A stretch of DNA of 64,000 nucleotides, from positions 1,301,501-1,365,500 of the forward strand of contig NZ_CP089980.1 of NCBI RefSeq assembly GCF_021389955.1. The letters run 5' to 3'. The stretch's first letter is position 1. Each line of letters starts with the position of its first letter. The notes beneath the pieces are model-generated. The model was given only the letters and a program-made list of their open reading frames with translations. It was not told the DNA's origin and did no database searches. This DNA is from Fulvivirga maritima. Lineage in GTDB: Bacteria; Bacteroidota; Bacteroidia; Cytophagales; Cyclobacteriaceae. Of the stretch, positions 55,212-64,000 are shown piece after piece. The position numbers were made by a program, and so were the translations under genes.

Positions 55212-57835
55212 TAGAACAAATAACCTAAGCGAGCATACACTAAAGTATCTTCCGGGGAGTGACCCACTTCTGCCGAAACCACCGCTCTATTAAACGGCGC
55301 CACCCAAATACCTCCACCAAAAGTCTGATGCCACTTATCTGAGTTTTCATTTTCATACCACACTCTACCGGCATCATTAAAAGCTAAAACGCCGAAGCTG
55401 CCAGGGAAAATATAGGTTCTGAAAGCAAACAGCTCCCACCTCAATTCCACATTGCTAAATACTTTCTGATCTCCATAAAACCGCGTTTTTCTGAAGCCTC
55501 TAAGCTCAGTCTTACCATCTAATACCTGAGACTGATAAAATTCATAATCCCCAAAATTAGCTCCCCCACCTACTCTTACCGCTAAAGTAAGCGGGTGAGC
55601 AGCTTTAGTACTGGCATACCATGAAAAAGAGGTATTGATAGTAGAGTAAGTGTAATCAGAATTATGAATACCATTCCATACAGATAAATCAGTATTCCAA
55701 TAAATACCTTTTAGGGGCAGCATTTCATTATCTCGCTTATCAACCAAAAGGTTAACTCTGCCTCCCATATAATTTCTATACACGCCTACCAATGCCTTAT
55801 CGGTAAGCTCGTCATAATCATAAATAAACCTCCTTTTATCATTATCAGCCTCTATCTCAAAAGACTGAAAAATATGAGAGATAGTTATTTTTGTATTCTT
55901 ACTTAAATTTTGAGAAAGGCCAATATCCGTTGATATTTCTTCAAAGCGAAGCCTGTAGTAACTGATGGGCCGCCTGAGGTCAAACTCATCTTCCACTCCT
56001 TTATCGTAAACAGATTCATTACCCATTCCAAAAAAGTTATTCACGAAATTGGGCCTTTTAAAATCTACAGCAGCACTCAGATCCCAAGTGCCCACCACAT
56101 CAGTGTAATCACCTTTATACTTAAAGTTGAATGATGATGTTCTAAGAGCATAACTAGCCAAGAACATATGGCGGTTTCTAAATGGCTCCTTTCTAAAACC
56201 ATGATCTGTATACAGAAAACCTCCACCTACAAAAAGGCCATCATCTACATTATAATTACCCGTTACCAGTGGCATCAGCACATTATATTTAAAAGACTTA
56301 CGATTATAGGTATTTACACTATTATCATTTTTTAACTTAAGTCGGGATTCTCCACTTACCTGCAGTGTAGTACTATCTCTTGTATCATAAAAAATATTCT
56401 TTTTACTCCATCCTACCACTTTAGACGAGTCTACAAAAACATCTTCATCGGCTCCTCCTATGATTCTTATTTTAGGACCTTTGGTTGATTCTCCGGTTAT
56501 ATGAAACTCATCATTACCTCCACGGCCATACAGCCTAATCTCTTCCGTCTCGTCATTATGGAAAGTGCGTTTATAAATTTTCTTTTTCAACTCACCATCC
56601 TTTTTCATTTTCCTGACAGTTACCTTCACATCATTATCAGGCATGCGCTCTACCTCAAAGTATTCGTGCTTATCACTTCCTACCACATCTACCTGACGAG
56701 CCAAAAACAGGTAATGTTCCTCGGCATATTTTTGCAGATTATCTCTTCTTGATTTTAATCTGGCTATAATCTCTTCACCATGCCATTGAAATATAGCATC
56801 AGGCCATTGGTGAATCGCTGCTTCTATTACCGAATCAGTAAGGTGCTCTTGCAGGTATTCAGCCTCCTTTATCCAATCCTTTTTAGAGAGACTGGTAAGA
56901 AATGAACGATCAAAATAGCGAGCGTTAAACATAAAACCAGAAGTCCACCTGATATCATAGTTAAATCCTTCCAGCTTGGGGAGCGCCCATTTTCTACTGG
57001 CCACTGAAGGAAAAAAGCCTTCGTTAATAAAAAACACCTGATCCCGGTCTCTAGGAATAGGCCTGTAGAGTTTTCCTTTGCCCTTTTTCTCAAAAGAGGC
57101 CCATCTCCACTGATCATCGTGCCTATCCCAGTCTCCTATCAGCATATCAAACAATCTAGAGCGGACTACAAACTTTTCATCTACCTCATCATCATTATCT
57201 TCAGCCAGTTTTTCTAAAACCTTGGCCGTGCTGATTATCTTTTCAGAATTACCAAAATAATCTGCATCTGACCAATCATGAGCCGGGCGCTGCTCATAAA
57301 GCGCCAGGGTATTAGCAAACTGAGCTCTATATTCTAGCAGATTAGCATCATCAGGAATATAAACTAGTTGAGGATTGGTATGGTAAATACCAGCGGCATC
57401 AGCCAAAAAAGGCAGCACAAAGGCACCGTACGGGTGTGAGGCAGAGATTTGATCCTGCACTATATCTTGAGCGAAAGTATTGCGCAGCATCTGAGGAACA
57501 GCTCCTTCGGCATATTTCTCAATGGTACGTAACACATATTGCTTTCCATCCTTAGCCTCTAATCGTAGTGATTTAGTCTGCATGCCACCACCCTTTTTAA
57601 CAATGGTAAGCCCGCCATGCTCTTCATCAATATGAATGACTTTCACTTTAATCTTTTGCTGCCACTCATTCCGATAGTTTTGTCCAAACATTTTTATTTT
57701 GAACTTACTATCGGTTTTATATTGCTTGCTGGCTGATATGACTACAGAATCAGGCTGATGCTGCGCCTGTAGAGTGCAAGATAATGCCAAAAAAGAGCAT
57801 AGAGCTACCCCTTGAATACACTTCACTAACTTCAT
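55211..57835 (-). CDS. kinase-like domain fused to Omp85-type outer-membrane barrel
   Basis: An 874-residue exported protein. After a signal peptide (about 1-25), residues about 85-275 carry motifs resembling an atypical kinase fold: KSLRLEAKDGKQYVLRTIEK (Arg103 in the place of the ATP-binding lysine), LFDMLIGDWDRHDDQWRW (Asp235, Asp237, His239; compare the catalytic loop of HipA and Fam20-type kinases) and PIPRDRDQVFF (Asp263/Asp265, compare the metal-binding Asp). Residues about 280-540 are a helical and beta linker. Residues about 540-874 form a BamA/TamA-type barrel ending GHSPEDTLVYARLGYLF. Larger Bacteroidota relatives carry an N-terminal metallophosphoesterase, absent here. The Omp85 part is confident; the kinase likeness is by motif only. 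Confidence 0.8.
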   Translation of the reverse strand: MKLVKCIQGVALCSFLALSCTLQAQHQPDSVVISASKQYKTDSKFKIKMFGQNYRNEWQQKIKVKVIHIDEEHGGLTIVKKGGGMQTKSLRLEAKDGKQYVLRTIEKYAEGAVPQMLRNTFAQDIVQDQISASHPYGAFVLPFLADAAGIYHTNPQLVYIPDDANLLEYRAQFANTLALYEQRPAHDWSDADYFGNSEKIISTAKVLEKLAEDNDDEVDEKFVVRSRLFDMLIGDWDRHDDQWRWASFEKKGKGKLYRPIPRDRDQVFFINEGFFPSVASRKWALPKLEGFNYDIRWTSGFMFNARYFDRSFLTSLSKKDWIKEAEYLQEHLTDSVIEAAIHQWPDAIFQWHGEEIIARLKSRRDNLQKYAEEHYLFLARQVDVVGSDKHEYFEVERMPDNDVKVTVRKMKKDGELKKKIYKRTFHNDETEEIRLYGRGGNDEFHITGESTKGPKIRIIGGADEDVFVDSSKVVGWSKKNIFYDTRDSTTLQVSGESRLKLKNDNSVNTYNRKSFKYNVLMPLVTGNYNVDDGLFVGGGFLYTDHGFRKEPFRNRHMFLASYALRTSSFNFKYKGDYTDVVGTWDLSAAVDFKRPNFVNNFFGMGNESVYDKGVEDEFDLRRPISYYRLRFEEISTDIGLSQNLSKNTKITISHIFQSFEIEADNDKRRFIYDYDELTDKALVGVYRNYMGGRVNLLVDKRDNEMLPLKGIYWNTDLSVWNGIHNSDYTYSTINTSFSWYASTKAAHPLTLAVRVGGGANFGDYEFYQSQVLDGKTELRGFRKTRFYGDQKVFSNVELRWELFAFRTYIFPGSFGVLAFNDAGRVWYENENSDKWHQTFGGGIWVAPFNRAVVSAEVGHSPEDTLVYARLGYLF

Positions 57836-57888
57836 AAGACTTAATGATAAATAATGAAGTTAGTCCGGCTATGGATAAAAACAAAGTG

Positions 57889-58776
57889 TTATTTCTGATA
57901 TAATAATTTAAAGAGCCTGCCCCTTTTGCCTTTACCTTCACTGGAAATATAAAGTGTGCCATCAGGAGCAAAGCAAATACCTTCTGGCTGCCTGTAAATG
58001 TGCTTATCTAACTTCACCACTTCTTTGATTTTGTAATCTGCAGTAAAAATGGTGATGACATGGTCTGCCGAAATAACATAAATATCATGGGTAACAGGGT
58101 GTACATCTATGCCTGAAGGGTCAAATTCCTTAACGTGATCAAAGTACTCTCTCCCCTCTAAAAACTCGTCAAGATCCTCTTCTTTCACATGAAATAAATC
58201 CTTTTTAGAAACCTCCTTAGTTTCAATATCAAGGCCGTAAATAGCCTTTCCATCTACTTCATTATCACCTACATCACCACTATTTTTACAGGCTATAAGT
58301 AACTGTTTTCCATCATAGCACATACCTTCAAGGTTATTTTTAGAAGAAAAGTCCGTTTCTACTTCTTCAGCATCCACTTTGTCCTCATCAGTTAACTCAA
58401 AAAAGTAAAGATCTCCATTGCTTTTCATAACATAAGCCATACCATCTATGATCTCTACACTTTCATAATCTCCACTCTTGTGAAATTTGATTTTCCTTTG
58501 AATTTCTCCATTGGCACTACTAATGAGATATAAATAACCGCTTTCATCTTCAATGGTAGCCAGCGTATTTTCATCTATATAAGCCAGTCCGGAAGTTTCT
58601 TCCAGATCATCATGCAACTTATCTTCCCTATCAGGCTGGTAAAACTTATATCCTATTTCTTTTTCATTATAATCCAGATAAGTACTATCTGAATCCGACT
58701 CATAATAAGTATTGCAACTATTGGTAAACATGGCGAGTGCCACCATTCCTATAAATAACATCGTAAAAGCTTTCAT
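57889..58776 (-). CDS. SdiA-regulated-domain beta-propeller lipoprotein
   Basis: A 295-residue protein. The ATG at 58776 is chosen over an upstream start more than 70 codons earlier, because it heads a lipoprotein signal (FIGMVALAMFTNSC) and because the longer frame covers the divergent hemE promoter. The mature part has propeller repeats such as LEETSGLAYIDENTLATIEDESG, SVEIIDGMAYVMKSNG, LEGMCYDGKQLLIACKNSG and QPEGICFAPDGTLYISSEGKG, typical of the SdiA-regulated domain family. Function is unknown; a surface or periplasmic sugar-phosphate or ester role is suspected for some relatives. Confidence 0.82.
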   Translation of the reverse strand: MKAFTMLFIGMVALAMFTNSCNTYYESDSDSTYLDYNEKEIGYKFYQPDREDKLHDDLEETSGLAYIDENTLATIEDESGYLYLISSANGEIQRKIKFHKSGDYESVEIIDGMAYVMKSNGDLYFFELTDEDKVDAEEVETDFSSKNNLEGMCYDGKQLLIACKNSGDVGDNEVDGKAIYGLDIETKEVSKKDLFHVKEEDLDEFLEGREYFDHVKEFDPSGIDVHPVTHDIYVISADHVITIFTADYKIKEVVKLDKHIYRQPEGICFAPDGTLYISSEGKGKRGRLFKLLYQK

Positions 58777-58856
58777 ATTTAACAAATCTACCTGATCAAC
58801 AAACCAAAGAATATTGAGTTTAGGAAAAAAGGTTCTAATATTTAATGATATGCGTT

Positions 58857-58864
58857 TATCTTTG
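58857..58864 (+). promoter_or_regulatory. TAnnTTTG (-7) box three bases before the hemE ATG
   Basis: TATCTTTG matches the consensus exactly; TTC at 58833-58835, 21 bases upstream, is a near match to the TTG -33 element. The box ends three bases before ATG 58868, predicting a leaderless hemE message and fixing the start codon against the longer frame. Confidence 0.6.
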
Positions 58865-58867
58865 CGC

Positions 58868-59902
58868 ATGCTTTTAAAAAATGACCTCATCCTCCGCACT
58901 ATAAAAGGAGAAAAAACGGAACGCACACCTGTTTGGCTTATGAGACAAGCAGGCAGAATTTTACCTGAATACAGAGCTGTAAGAAGCGCTTTAAGTGGTT
59001 TCAAAGAATTGGTAGAAACCCCGGAAAGAGCTGCTGAGGTAACTATTCAGCCAGTAGACATCCTCGGTGTAGATGCGGCCATTATCTTTTCTGACATTCT
59101 GGTGATACCTGAAGCTATGGGGCTCACTTATGAAATGATAGAGAAAAAAGGCCCTCGATTTCCTGAAACTATAAAAAGCAAAAGCGATATAGAAAAGCTA
59201 AAAGTGGCTGAGCCCGACGACCTGCACTACACTATTGACGCTATAAAAATCACTAAAAAAGAGCTCGACGGCCGAGTACCTCTTATCGGTTTTGCCGGTG
59301 CACCATGGACTATTTTCGCCTATATGGTAGAAGGTGGAGGCAGCAAAACCTTCTCAAAAGCACGAGCCATGCTCTACACAGAACCTGAGCTGGCGCATCA
59401 GCTTTTACAAAAAATTACGGATAGTACCATCAATTACCTAAAAGGCCAAATAGCTGCGGGCGCTGATTTTATTCAAGTATTTGACTCTTGGGCAGGTATT
59501 CTTTCTCCTGAATTATATGAGACTTTTAGCCTGCCTTATATAACTCAGATTTGTGATGCTATTACAGAAGTTCCTAAAACTGTATTTGCCAAAGATGCCT
59601 ACTTTGCCAGAAAATCTTTAGGCAAAATCAACTGCAACACCATAGGTCTGGACTGGTGTATGGATCCTAAGGAATCAAGAGAAATTATAGGGCCAGACAA
59701 GATACTACAGGGCAACCTTGACCCGTGCGTTCTCTATGGACCTGAAAAAGACATAGAAAAGGCCGTTAAAAATATGCTGGAAGCCTTTGGGCCAGATAAG
59801 CACATCGCCAACCTGGGCCACGGAGTATACCCTGACATGGATCATGGCAAGGTGAAGTTTTTTGTGGAAACAGTGAAGGAATTGAGTAAGGGAATGAGGT
59901 AA
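58868..59902 (+). CDS. hemE: uroporphyrinogen decarboxylase
   Basis: A 344-residue cytosolic haem-biosynthesis enzyme that removes four carboxyl groups from uroporphyrinogen [23 protein letters not shown] carries the substrate-binding Arg26 and Arg30 (counted from Met at 58868). [19 protein letters not shown] contains the catalytic Asp, followed by [22 protein letters not shown] and [20 protein letters not shown]. The C-terminus [21 protein letters not shown] is typical. The start is set by the -7 promoter box; the upstream in-frame ATG would lie upstream of the promoter. It is convergent with a lipoprotein gene. Confidence 0.96.
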   Translation: MLLKNDLILRTIKGEKTERTPVWLMRQAGRILPEYRAVRSALSGFKELVETPERAAEVTIQPVDILGVDAAIIFSDILVIPEAMGLTYEMIEKKGPRFPETIKSKSDIEKLKVAEPDDLHYTIDAIKITKKELDGRVPLIGFAGAPWTIFAYMVEGGGSKTFSKARAMLYTEPELAHQLLQKITDSTINYLKGQIAAGADFIQVFDSWAGILSPELYETFSLPYITQICDAITEVPKTVFAKDAYFARKSLGKINCNTIGLDWCMDPKESREIIGPDKILQGNLDPCVLYGPEKDIEKAVKNMLEAFGPDKHIANLGHGVYPDMDHGKVKFFVETVKELSKGMR

Positions 59903-59921
59903 TCCCCTTACTCCTGATTAG

Positions 59922-61073
59922 TTAAATATCATCTGAATAGTCCAGGGAGTATTTATAAATGTAACCTTCCTGGGTATCCTCCTTTTGCCACTTGTACTTA
60001 GACTTAAAGTAGATTTTTCCCTCCTCATCAATATCCATAATTCTCCAGGAAAGTTGGTCAGGCAGCTTAACTTGAGACACATATTTATTATCCTCAAAAA
60101 CCTCTAAATAACTGTCTTTCTCATATACATGAGATAGTTTCTTAGCCTTAGAAGGACTGGTATCTTCAGAGTAAATCCGGTACAATAACCCTCGATGATT
60201 ATCATAATAAATATCATCATAGAAATAGAATTGATTCCAATACTGAAGCCACAATCCGTCTGACTGTTCTTTTGTCAGTCCTTTTATCTCAGAGTTTTCA
60301 ATATTCTCTCCTATATGACTAATTTTCCCTACCAAATTTCCATCTAGATCGTAATTATACACTTCTTCCGAGCCAGTATGTATTTGATATATAAGCTTAT
60401 CTTTTTTATTATAAGTTATTGAAGACGTATTTCTGTGTGGCAGAAAACTGTGTTCATAAAACACAGATTCATACTCACCAAAAGCTTTAATTAATTGCCC
60501 TTTAGGTGATACCAATGCTATAGTATTAGAAGCATAAAATTCTTCTGTATAAGCATCTGATGCATTATCCTCTATCGGCACTATTAATAAACTATCTTCC
60601 TCTAGAGCAATCAGTCTATCGGAGTTATTAGCCACTCTGTAATTCTTGAAAATTGGAGTTCCTGCAGAATCTTCCACCATAGCCTTATTAGTAATATGAA
60701 ACGAACTATCTATATGAATTACATGCATCAAAGCACCGGTTAGGGCTAATATTTCTTCATTCGTACTTATTAATGAACTAACAAAAAAGGGAAACTGGTC
60801 AGGAGCACTGCCTAAACCTCCAAATGAAGTGACAAAATCGCCATTTTCTTTAAAGACAATAATTGTATTTGGAGCTCTCTTTAATACGTAGAGATAGCTT
60901 CCATTTTCTTGCCTATAAATGGATCCTGCTTGTATGGGAATGCTGTCTGGAAAATTAAGCTTAACGGAATCTATTAAATTAAGTGAATACTCACTCTTTG
61001 CTTCTGTTTCAGGCTTTTTAGATGAACAACCAATGATGCACAAGATTAAAATAGAGGTGAAAAAGCTTTTCAT
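59922..61073 (-). CDS. six-bladed beta-propeller lipoprotein (DUF4221-like)
   Basis: A 383-residue lipoprotein. The ATG at 61073 is preferred because it starts a lipobox signal (ILILCIIGC, Cys16) whereas the longer frame adds a non-signal tail. The mature protein consists of beta strands in a propeller-like order (FKENGDFVTSFGGLGSAPDQFPFFVSSL, GQLIKAFGEYESVF, VYNYDLDGNLVGKISHIGE, IMDIDEEGKIYFKSKYKWQ). It resembles DUF4221-type and 6-bladed propeller lipoproteins of Bacteroidota, often near T9SS or TonB loci, but no specific family motif decides it. Function unknown. Confidence 0.75.
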   Translation of the reverse strand: MKSFFTSILILCIIGCSSKKPETEAKSEYSLNLIDSVKLNFPDSIPIQAGSIYRQENGSYLYVLKRAPNTIIVFKENGDFVTSFGGLGSAPDQFPFFVSSLISTNEEILALTGALMHVIHIDSSFHITNKAMVEDSAGTPIFKNYRVANNSDRLIALEEDSLLIVPIEDNASDAYTEEFYASNTIALVSPKGQLIKAFGEYESVFYEHSFLPHRNTSSITYNKKDKLIYQIHTGSEEVYNYDLDGNLVGKISHIGENIENSEIKGLTKEQSDGLWLQYWNQFYFYDDIYYDNHRGLLYRIYSEDTSPSKAKKLSHVYEKDSYLEVFEDNKYVSQVKLPDQLSWRIMDIDEEGKIYFKSKYKWQKEDTQEGYIYKYSLDYSDDI

Positions 61074-61361
61074 TAAATAAAGGCTAATTAAAAATTCATA
61101 AAGCATTAAGCCATTGACAACACAAGAATAGAAATGAGTAAAATCTAAATCAGCCTCCAATATAATGCATTAAAAACATCTCATTCAATATATTTTACAC
61201 CAATATTCATACTAATTTGCTTTATAAAGTTAAGTCACTGAAGGTTTGACAATTATAGTTACAGTCATATCTATCATATCCTAAAACATAAAGTGAAGAA
61301 TTAGCCAGCATTTGTTTATGTTAGCGCAAAAAACAAATTCATTCGACTTAGTTAGTATAAA

Positions 61362-61532
61362 ATGCACCATAAACTACTCTTTTTAGGAGCAATATTATTT
61401 TTAGCAGCTTTCTTCATTTTACATGAAGTCTACCACATTACGCAATACACGAATGTTCTCCTGATTTTGTCTTTGCTATGTATAATCATCAGGAGAGTGC
61501 TGGTTTATAGGGAGAAAAAGAGAGAGGAATAA
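61362..61532 (+). CDS. small two-helix membrane peptide, 56 residues
   Basis: A short frame below usual annotation cut-offs: MHHKLLFLGAILFLAAFF, a brief polar loop (LHEVYHITQYT), a second hydrophobic stretch (NVLLILSLLCIIIRRVLV) and a basic-acidic end (YREKKREE). The topology is that of a small inner-membrane protein with both ends on one side. It lies antisense to nothing, between the propeller lipoprotein and the TonB receptor genes, and ends two bases before the receptor stop codon. No family recognised; the real-gene call rests on the clean topology. Confidence 0.5.
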   Translation: MHHKLLFLGAILFLAAFFILHEVYHITQYTNVLLILSLLCIIIRRVLVYREKKREE

Positions 61533-61534
61533 GA

Positions 61535-64000
61535 TCACAGATCATATTTTACTGAAAGCACTATATAGCGTTGTTGAATATAATATTCATAGGTACTTAT
61601 CAAGTTAGCATTAAAACTGTTTCTCTGCACTCCCAATGTATTGAGTAAATTGTAGCCTGTTAAATCAAACTCCCAGGGAGACGAAGGTTTATGAATTCTT
61701 AATGCGGCATCCCAAAGCATGAACTTACTGGTAGCTTGCGTGTCCGTATTTTTATAGGTATTGTAACTATATTCTGTATTAATATTTACTGACTTGGTAA
61801 TATCAAAACCAAGTCTTACATAGGGATTATAGGTAGCAAAAGAATTATTAGCTACGGTAGATTTATAGCTATTGAGCTGATACTTGTAGCCAATTTTTAC
61901 ATCTAGCTGTTTCCATAATGTGGTGGTTAAGGAAGCTTTATAAGTCTGATAAATACTGTTATTCTTCATCAAACCACCATCAACCTCATTATTGACAGTA
62001 CTGGCCGTTACTTCTGCTGCTCCACTTATTTTAAACTGATTAAACCTTTTATCTGCCTGTAACATACCAGAGAAATTCTCATTAACCTTACCAGCGTTAT
62101 AAACACTATTGATGAGCTGTAATTCAGAAAAATTAGAGGTAGTGGCAAAGCCATCAGTCTTACGCCTATAGCTAACATTACCAAACATATTCATGCCTCC
62201 AAAGAGATTAAAATAGTTATAGTAAAGTGAAAACATATGATAAAGACCATAATTCAATAGCGGATTACCCTGATAAAGGGCATTATAATCAGAGATAATA
62301 AGTCCACTTACTTGCTTTTCAATGTCAGCAAATTCGGCATTCATGCTATATCTGAAGGTTAGACTTTGAGTACTTCTTATATCCCATTTTGCATACATGG
62401 ATGGCAGAACCAATACGGGTTCATTCGTGATGTCCATATTTCCCTGTCTATTATTAACCTGATACTTATGTAGGTACAAAGAAGGACTCAATATCAATGG
62501 CCCGTATTTCATTTTATAAGTTAGACCAGCAAAAAAATCAGAGAAATGATAATTAGCATCAATAAGAAAAGTAGCAGAATCCAATTGAGTAGGCACCCCA
62601 CTCTCCTGATCCTGGTAAATACCTGAGGCATAGTCTTGCTCCAGATATTGATACCCTAATGAGAAATTGATATGATTAGTCTTATTTAAGACACGGTAAT
62701 AATTAAATGCTGTTACAGCCCGTTGGCTACTAATATTCCGAGACTGCTCTAAAGAGCGAACATCAGCCTTCAAAAAAGAGGGAAACAACGACTGATCACC
62801 ACTCAACTTTAAAAAGGGATCTTTGGATTGGTATGAATATTTTGCTTCCCAGGAAAACACATTCTTTTCATCAGGAGTATGGTACCACTCTAATTGTTGA
62901 TCAAGGCTCAGAGGATTTTGCTCTGCCTTTTCATTAATAACTGAAGATTGTTCAGGGAACTGAGACCATTGGCTATTAGCTGAGGTTTGACCCGCAGCTT
63001 TACCAAAAAGACTATACTTAATATAAGTCTGTTCTTTTGGGGTATAGGTAGCTGAATACTTCAGTAAGCCAGAATGATTAGTGGTAGACAAATCGGTTTG
63101 TAAAAGCTCTTGAGAAGTCAAATCTTCACGTAAATACCTTCTTTGCGACAAGCTGCCAAAATTGCTTTTAGATCCTGAACCAATAAAAAAGGCTGAATGG
63201 TGCCACTTTTTACTTGGGTTATAGTTGAAATTTAATGCTCCAAGCTTGGTTTGCAGTTCCTGGGCAGTTTCCCTGTTAGCCATAGGAAAGCCCAAATCAT
63301 CAGAAGAAATATTTACATCAGAACCGGAGTGAGCATCTATTTCACCCAGTCCTCCACTAAATCGAAAGTAATCCTGCATAGTGAAGGGCTGCTCGCCAAT
63401 ATTATTCGCATCACCAATAAAATTGACATTCACCTTAGGACTATAATAGAAAATATTACCATGCCCCGCATACCTTCCCTCCAGCCCACCTCCAATAGAA
63501 ACATCACCAAAAACAAGGTTCTTTTTACCTTCTTTCAACTGAATGTTAAGAGCCAGTTTATCATCATTCGCCAAACCATTCATGGGAGATACTTCATTGT
63601 AATTTTTAAGCACCTGCACCCTTTCTATGGCATTAGCAGGCAGGTTTTTAGTAGCCATTTTCGTATCACCATCAAAAAACTGCTTACCATCTACCAGCAC
63701 TTTATTCACCTTTTTGCCCTGCACTTTCACCTCTCCATTGTCATCTACTTCTATACCGGGTAGTTTTTCCAGCACATCACCCAGTTTTCTTTCCCTACCA
63801 GAAGTAAAAGCATCTGTTTTATAAATCAGGGTATCTCCTGACATAGTTACAGGCATTTCTTCCACCACCTCCACTGCATCGAGATAGCTGGTAGACTGAC
63901 TGAGCTCTATCAGCAAGTTCTCTATATCAGCATTTTCACAATTAAGGGTTTCTTCAAAAGTAGCATATCCGATAAATGACACTTTTAATAAGTATCGAGT
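61535..64000 (-). CDS. outer-membrane beta-barrel TonB-type receptor, C-terminal part (5' end beyond window)
   Basis: At least 821 residues, open to the right edge of the window; the GTG at 63980-63982 is an internal valine, because RYLLKVSFIGYATFEETL continues upstream. The first 50 residues are the end of a carboxypeptidase-regulatory-like domain. A plug-like domain follows (LGDVLEKLPGIEVDDNGEVKVQGKKVNKVLVDGKQFF and LPANAIERVQVLKNYNEVSP), then a long barrel (about 150-815) of the OMP_b-brl_3 type rather than a classical TonB receptor, ending YEYYIQQRYIVLSVKYDL. Such proteins are related to TonB receptors but may not import a ligand. Identity of the group is firm; the N-terminus and ligand are not visible. 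Confidence 0.88.
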   Translation of the reverse strand, partial: TRYLLKVSFIGYATFEETLNCENADIENLLIELSQSTSYLDAVEVVEEMPVTMSGDTLIYKTDAFTSGRERKLGDVLEKLPGIEVDDNGEVKVQGKKVNKVLVDGKQFFDGDTKMATKNLPANAIERVQVLKNYNEVSPMNGLANDDKLALNIQLKEGKKNLVFGDVSIGGGLEGRYAGHGNIFYYSPKVNVNFIGDANNIGEQPFTMQDYFRFSGGLGEIDAHSGSDVNISSDDLGFPMANRETAQELQTKLGALNFNYNPSKKWHHSAFFIGSGSKSNFGSLSQRRYLREDLTSQELLQTDLSTTNHSGLLKYSATYTPKEQTYIKYSLFGKAAGQTSANSQWSQFPEQSSVINEKAEQNPLSLDQQLEWYHTPDEKNVFSWEAKYSYQSKDPFLKLSGDQSLFPSFLKADVRSLEQSRNISSQRAVTAFNYYRVLNKTNHINFSLGYQYLEQDYASGIYQDQESGVPTQLDSATFLIDANYHFSDFFAGLTYKMKYGPLILSPSLYLHKYQVNNRQGNMDITNEPVLVLPSMYAKWDIRSTQSLTFRYSMNAEFADIEKQVSGLIISDYNALYQGNPLLNYGLYHMFSLYYNYFNLFGGMNMFGNVSYRRKTDGFATTSNFSELQLINSVYNAGKVNENFSGMLQADKRFNQFKISGAAEVTASTVNNEVDGGLMKNNSIYQTYKASLTTTLWKQLDVKIGYKYQLNSYKSTVANNSFATYNPYVRLGFDITKSVNINTEYSYNTYKNTDTQATSKFMLWDAALRIHKPSSPWEFDLTGYNLLNTLGVQRNSFNANLISTYEYYIQQRYIVLSVKYDL

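Noticed and set aside
58777-59004. Long N-terminal extension on the SdiA-regulated-domain protein
   Set aside because: It overlaps the divergent hemE gene and promoter and lacks signal character; the later ATG starts a lipoprotein signal.
63980-63982. GTG as the start of the last gene
   Set aside because: The upstream codons continue the carboxypeptidase-regulatory-like domain; the codon is an internal valine.
1-64000. CRISPR array, tRNA, rRNA or complete IS element
   Set aside because: No regular spaced repeats, no tRNA-like cloverleaf with CCA or T-loop, and no transposase frame were seen.

Overview
The window looks like chromosomal DNA from a Bacteroidota bacterium, most likely of the order Cytophagales (a Fulvivirga- or Marivirga-like marine gliding lineage). 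The evidence is AT-rich DNA, promoters of the Bacteroidota type (TTG, about 20 bases, TAnnTTTG), TonB receptors with an N-terminal carboxypeptidase-regulatory domain, secreted proteins with type IX secretion (T9SS) C-terminal sorting domains, Bacteroidota-restricted families (DUF4783, DUF6089/PorG, DUF4230, GIN domain), and a bamA gene cluster in typical Bacteroidota order. I found no rRNA, tRNA, CRISPR array, prophage or intact insertion sequence.

Layout. 1-6.5 kb: the 5' part of polyphosphate kinase, a secreted endonuclease I with a T9SS tail, and a TonB receptor with a partner surface lipoprotein made of four repeats. 7-14.8 kb: a DUF4783 protein, nadC, a YcxB-like membrane protein, recX, DUF4230, a fused 5-oxoprolinase and an LD-carboxypeptidase. 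14.9-25.4 kb (minus strand): an envelope-biogenesis cluster reading yqeY-cvpA-pabA, then alpha/beta hydrolase-CBS-nadK-two PorG-like genes-uppS-bamA-two ompH/skp genes. 25.4-32.8 kb: pdxJ, a GIN lipoprotein, glyA, tatC, rpiB, a polytopic membrane protein, rbfA and a LolC/E-type permease. 33-41 kb: an SNF2 helicase, an LpxL-type acyltransferase, an SDR, acylphosphatase, deoC and an SNase-like protein. 41-48.5 kb: a giant TPR protein, an NtrC-type regulator, a REC-HPt protein and fabG. 48.5-64 kb: a palindromic repeat, a multidomain GH9 cellulase with a T9SS tail, a serine hydrolase, a radical SAM protein, a kinase-like/Omp85 fusion, an SdiA-regulated propeller, hemE, a propeller lipoprotein and a 3'-partial TonB receptor.

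Functionally, the core is outer-membrane construction: BamA with two Skp chaperones, the undecaprenyl carrier enzyme UppS, PorG for T9SS, an LpxL acyltransferase, a Lol-type permease and an LD-carboxypeptidase. Two T9SS cargo proteins (nuclease, cellulase) and two TonB systems depend on that envelope.

A technical feature dominates the middle of the window. Six genes (glyA, a polytopic membrane gene, SNF2 helicase, an SDR, the TPR gene, fabG) are broken by seven single-base insertions, all consistent with one extra base in a homopolymer run. Because glyA and fabG are core genes and every event has the same sign, I read these as sequence errors and annotate each as one gene. The most interesting biology is the 7-TPR (about 237-residue) super-repeat in the TPR protein, a kinase-like motif set fused to an Omp85 barrel, an SNase that has lost three of four key active-site residues, the duplicated PorG, and predicted leaderless transcripts for nadC and hemE.
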